A DNA stretch of 21,482 nt from a virus, in the IMG/VR virus record IMGVR_UViG_3300047550_001098, positions 1 through 21,482 of that record; one strand, 5' to 3'. The notes under the pieces were generated by a model. The model ran no database searches and was not told the DNA's origin. It saw only the letters and a list, made by a program, of their open reading frames with translations. Shown here one piece after another: positions 20,850-21,482 of the stretch. Numbering within the stretch: the first letter of the stretch is position 1; each line of letters starts with the position of its first letter. A program made the translations under genes and the position numbers.

Positions 20850-21482
20850 TAGGCCGATCTCCCGACCCAGGCTCCATATAGTTGGTTATTGGCTTTCCAC
20901 AGCACATAAGCATCTGCGGCATTACGAGCAGGTTCCACATTGCCCAAGCTGGTTACCCAGTTGATGGGCGGCCAAGTCACTGAGTAGGTATTGCCATTGC
21001 TGAGCATGAGCATGATGCTGTCACCATTAGACAGCGTTTCTGTGAACACAGTGGGTGCTGCCAAGACCTTGATCTGTAGGTTTCCGTTGGTGGGATCCAG
21101 CACAGTGCCGGTCAGGGTATAGACCTGTACACCAATGCGTCCGGTCATCACTGTGTTCTGCAGAGTTTTGTTTTGTGCAGTTTGTGCGCCGGTGGTACGA
21201 ATCACCGTGGCATCCACGCTGACGTTGCCTGTGGTGATAGTGATGCCCGAGCCTGCTGAAAAATGCGCTCTGATGTCTGTGGCTGTGGGACCAGTATAGG
21301 TCAGCACACCAGTGCCGCTGTTGTAGGTCAAGCTACCGTCGCCGCCGTTGTCGACTACACTGATACTGTTGAGACTGCTCAACGGCGCTGAACTAAGGTT
21401 CCAGGTAACACCGTCCCAGACCCAGACACGACTGTCTAGAGTATAAGTTTGGTTAACTGTGGGATTAAGAGGAAAATCTAAT
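20849..21482 (-). CDS. Tail-fibre-like structural protein, C-terminal part (partial)
   Basis: The frame is open to the right edge with no stop, so the gene starts outside the window; the TTG at 21382 is not a convincing start. Reading from the edge, a module DFPLNPTVNQTYTL / RVWVWDGVTWNL precedes a glycine/threonine-rich beta region with SGITITTGNVSVDATVIRTT, ending in NQLYGAWVGRSA. The central SGxGITITTGNVSVD and TTGAQTAQNKTL segments are typical of phage fibre and spike shafts. The W-module matches those in gp18, gp14 and gp15. It is coupled to the propeller gene by a one-base overlap. Fibre or adhesin identity is inferred from composition; the missing N-terminus would show how it attaches to the virion. 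Confidence 0.75.
   Translation of the reverse strand, partial: LDFPLNPTVNQTYTLDSRVWVWDGVTWNLSSAPLSSLNSISVVDNGGDGSLTYNSGTGVLTYTGPTATDIRAHFSAGSGITITTGNVSVDATVIRTTGAQTAQNKTLQNTVMTGRIGVQVYTLTGTVLDPTNGNLQIKVLAAPTVFTETLSNGDSIMLMLSNGNTYSVTWPPINWVTSLGNVEPARNAADAYVLWKANNQLYGAWVGRSA

Noticed and set aside
1-21482. tRNA, insertion sequence, integrase or attachment site
   Set aside because: Almost all bases are coding; the short gaps hold promoters and terminators, and no transposase, integrase or tRNA-like stretch was seen.

Overview
This window is part of the virion-morphogenesis region of a T4-like myovirus. The order and content (large terminase gp17, small terminase gp16, head-completion gp4, tail tube gp19, tail sheath gp18, dNMP kinase gp1, neck gp13 and gp14, sheath terminator gp15) are diagnostic. 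The lineage is not enteric T4. The sheath is greatly enlarged, gp14 and gp15 carry extensions, and several small conserved proteins resemble those I know from aquatic (cyanophage- and pelagiphage-like) T4 relatives. By eye GC is mid-40s percent. The host is not identifiable, but two perfect TTGACA-N17-TATAAT promoters suggest a bacterium with a conventional sigma70 holoenzyme.

Layout, left to right. 1-5881, all minus strand and tightly packed with 1-4 nt overlaps: gp17 (C-terminus cut off by the window edge), a 90-aa protein, an acidic 455-aa putative internal head protein with a DUF3008-like tail, a 161-aa protein with a prohead-type N-terminus, gp16, gp4, a 126-aa conserved protein and a 550-aa tail-tube-fold protein. 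5900-9990: gp19 and gp18, each with its own late promoter and its own terminator. 10000-11060: a small plus-strand zinc-ribbon protein convergent with gp1, which has a perfect sigma70 promoter. 11065-12939: two related small proteins with T4 internal-protein-like leader peptides, then gp13. 12982-14425: a conserved 393-aa and an 83-aa protein of unknown function behind a second perfect sigma70 promoter. 14497-17432, plus strand: gp14, gp15 and a Nudix hydrolase. 17421-21482, minus strand: a 1142-aa multi-blade beta-propeller and the C-terminal part of a tail-fibre-like protein running off the right edge. There is no gene-free stretch over 300 bases.

Two regulatory classes are visible. Six T4-type late boxes (TATAAATA, GATAAATA, CATAAATA, ACTAAATA) precede structural genes. 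Consensus or near-consensus sigma70 promoters, with the -10 only 4-7 nt before an ATG in the clearest cases, precede the non-structural genes. The most striking spot is upstream of gene 13. There the late box sits in the loop and first arm of a perfect 10-bp inverted repeat whose second arm holds the Shine-Dalgarno. That is the layout T4 uses to stop early read-through RNA from being translated while late RNA is translated.

Together the genes make and fill a head (gp16/17, gp4, internal proteins), join it to the tail (gp13/14/15) and build a contractile tail (gp18/19, tube-fold protein). The propeller and fibre-like proteins are probable surface or adhesin components. gp1 and the Nudix enzyme are nucleotide-metabolism genes embedded between late genes.
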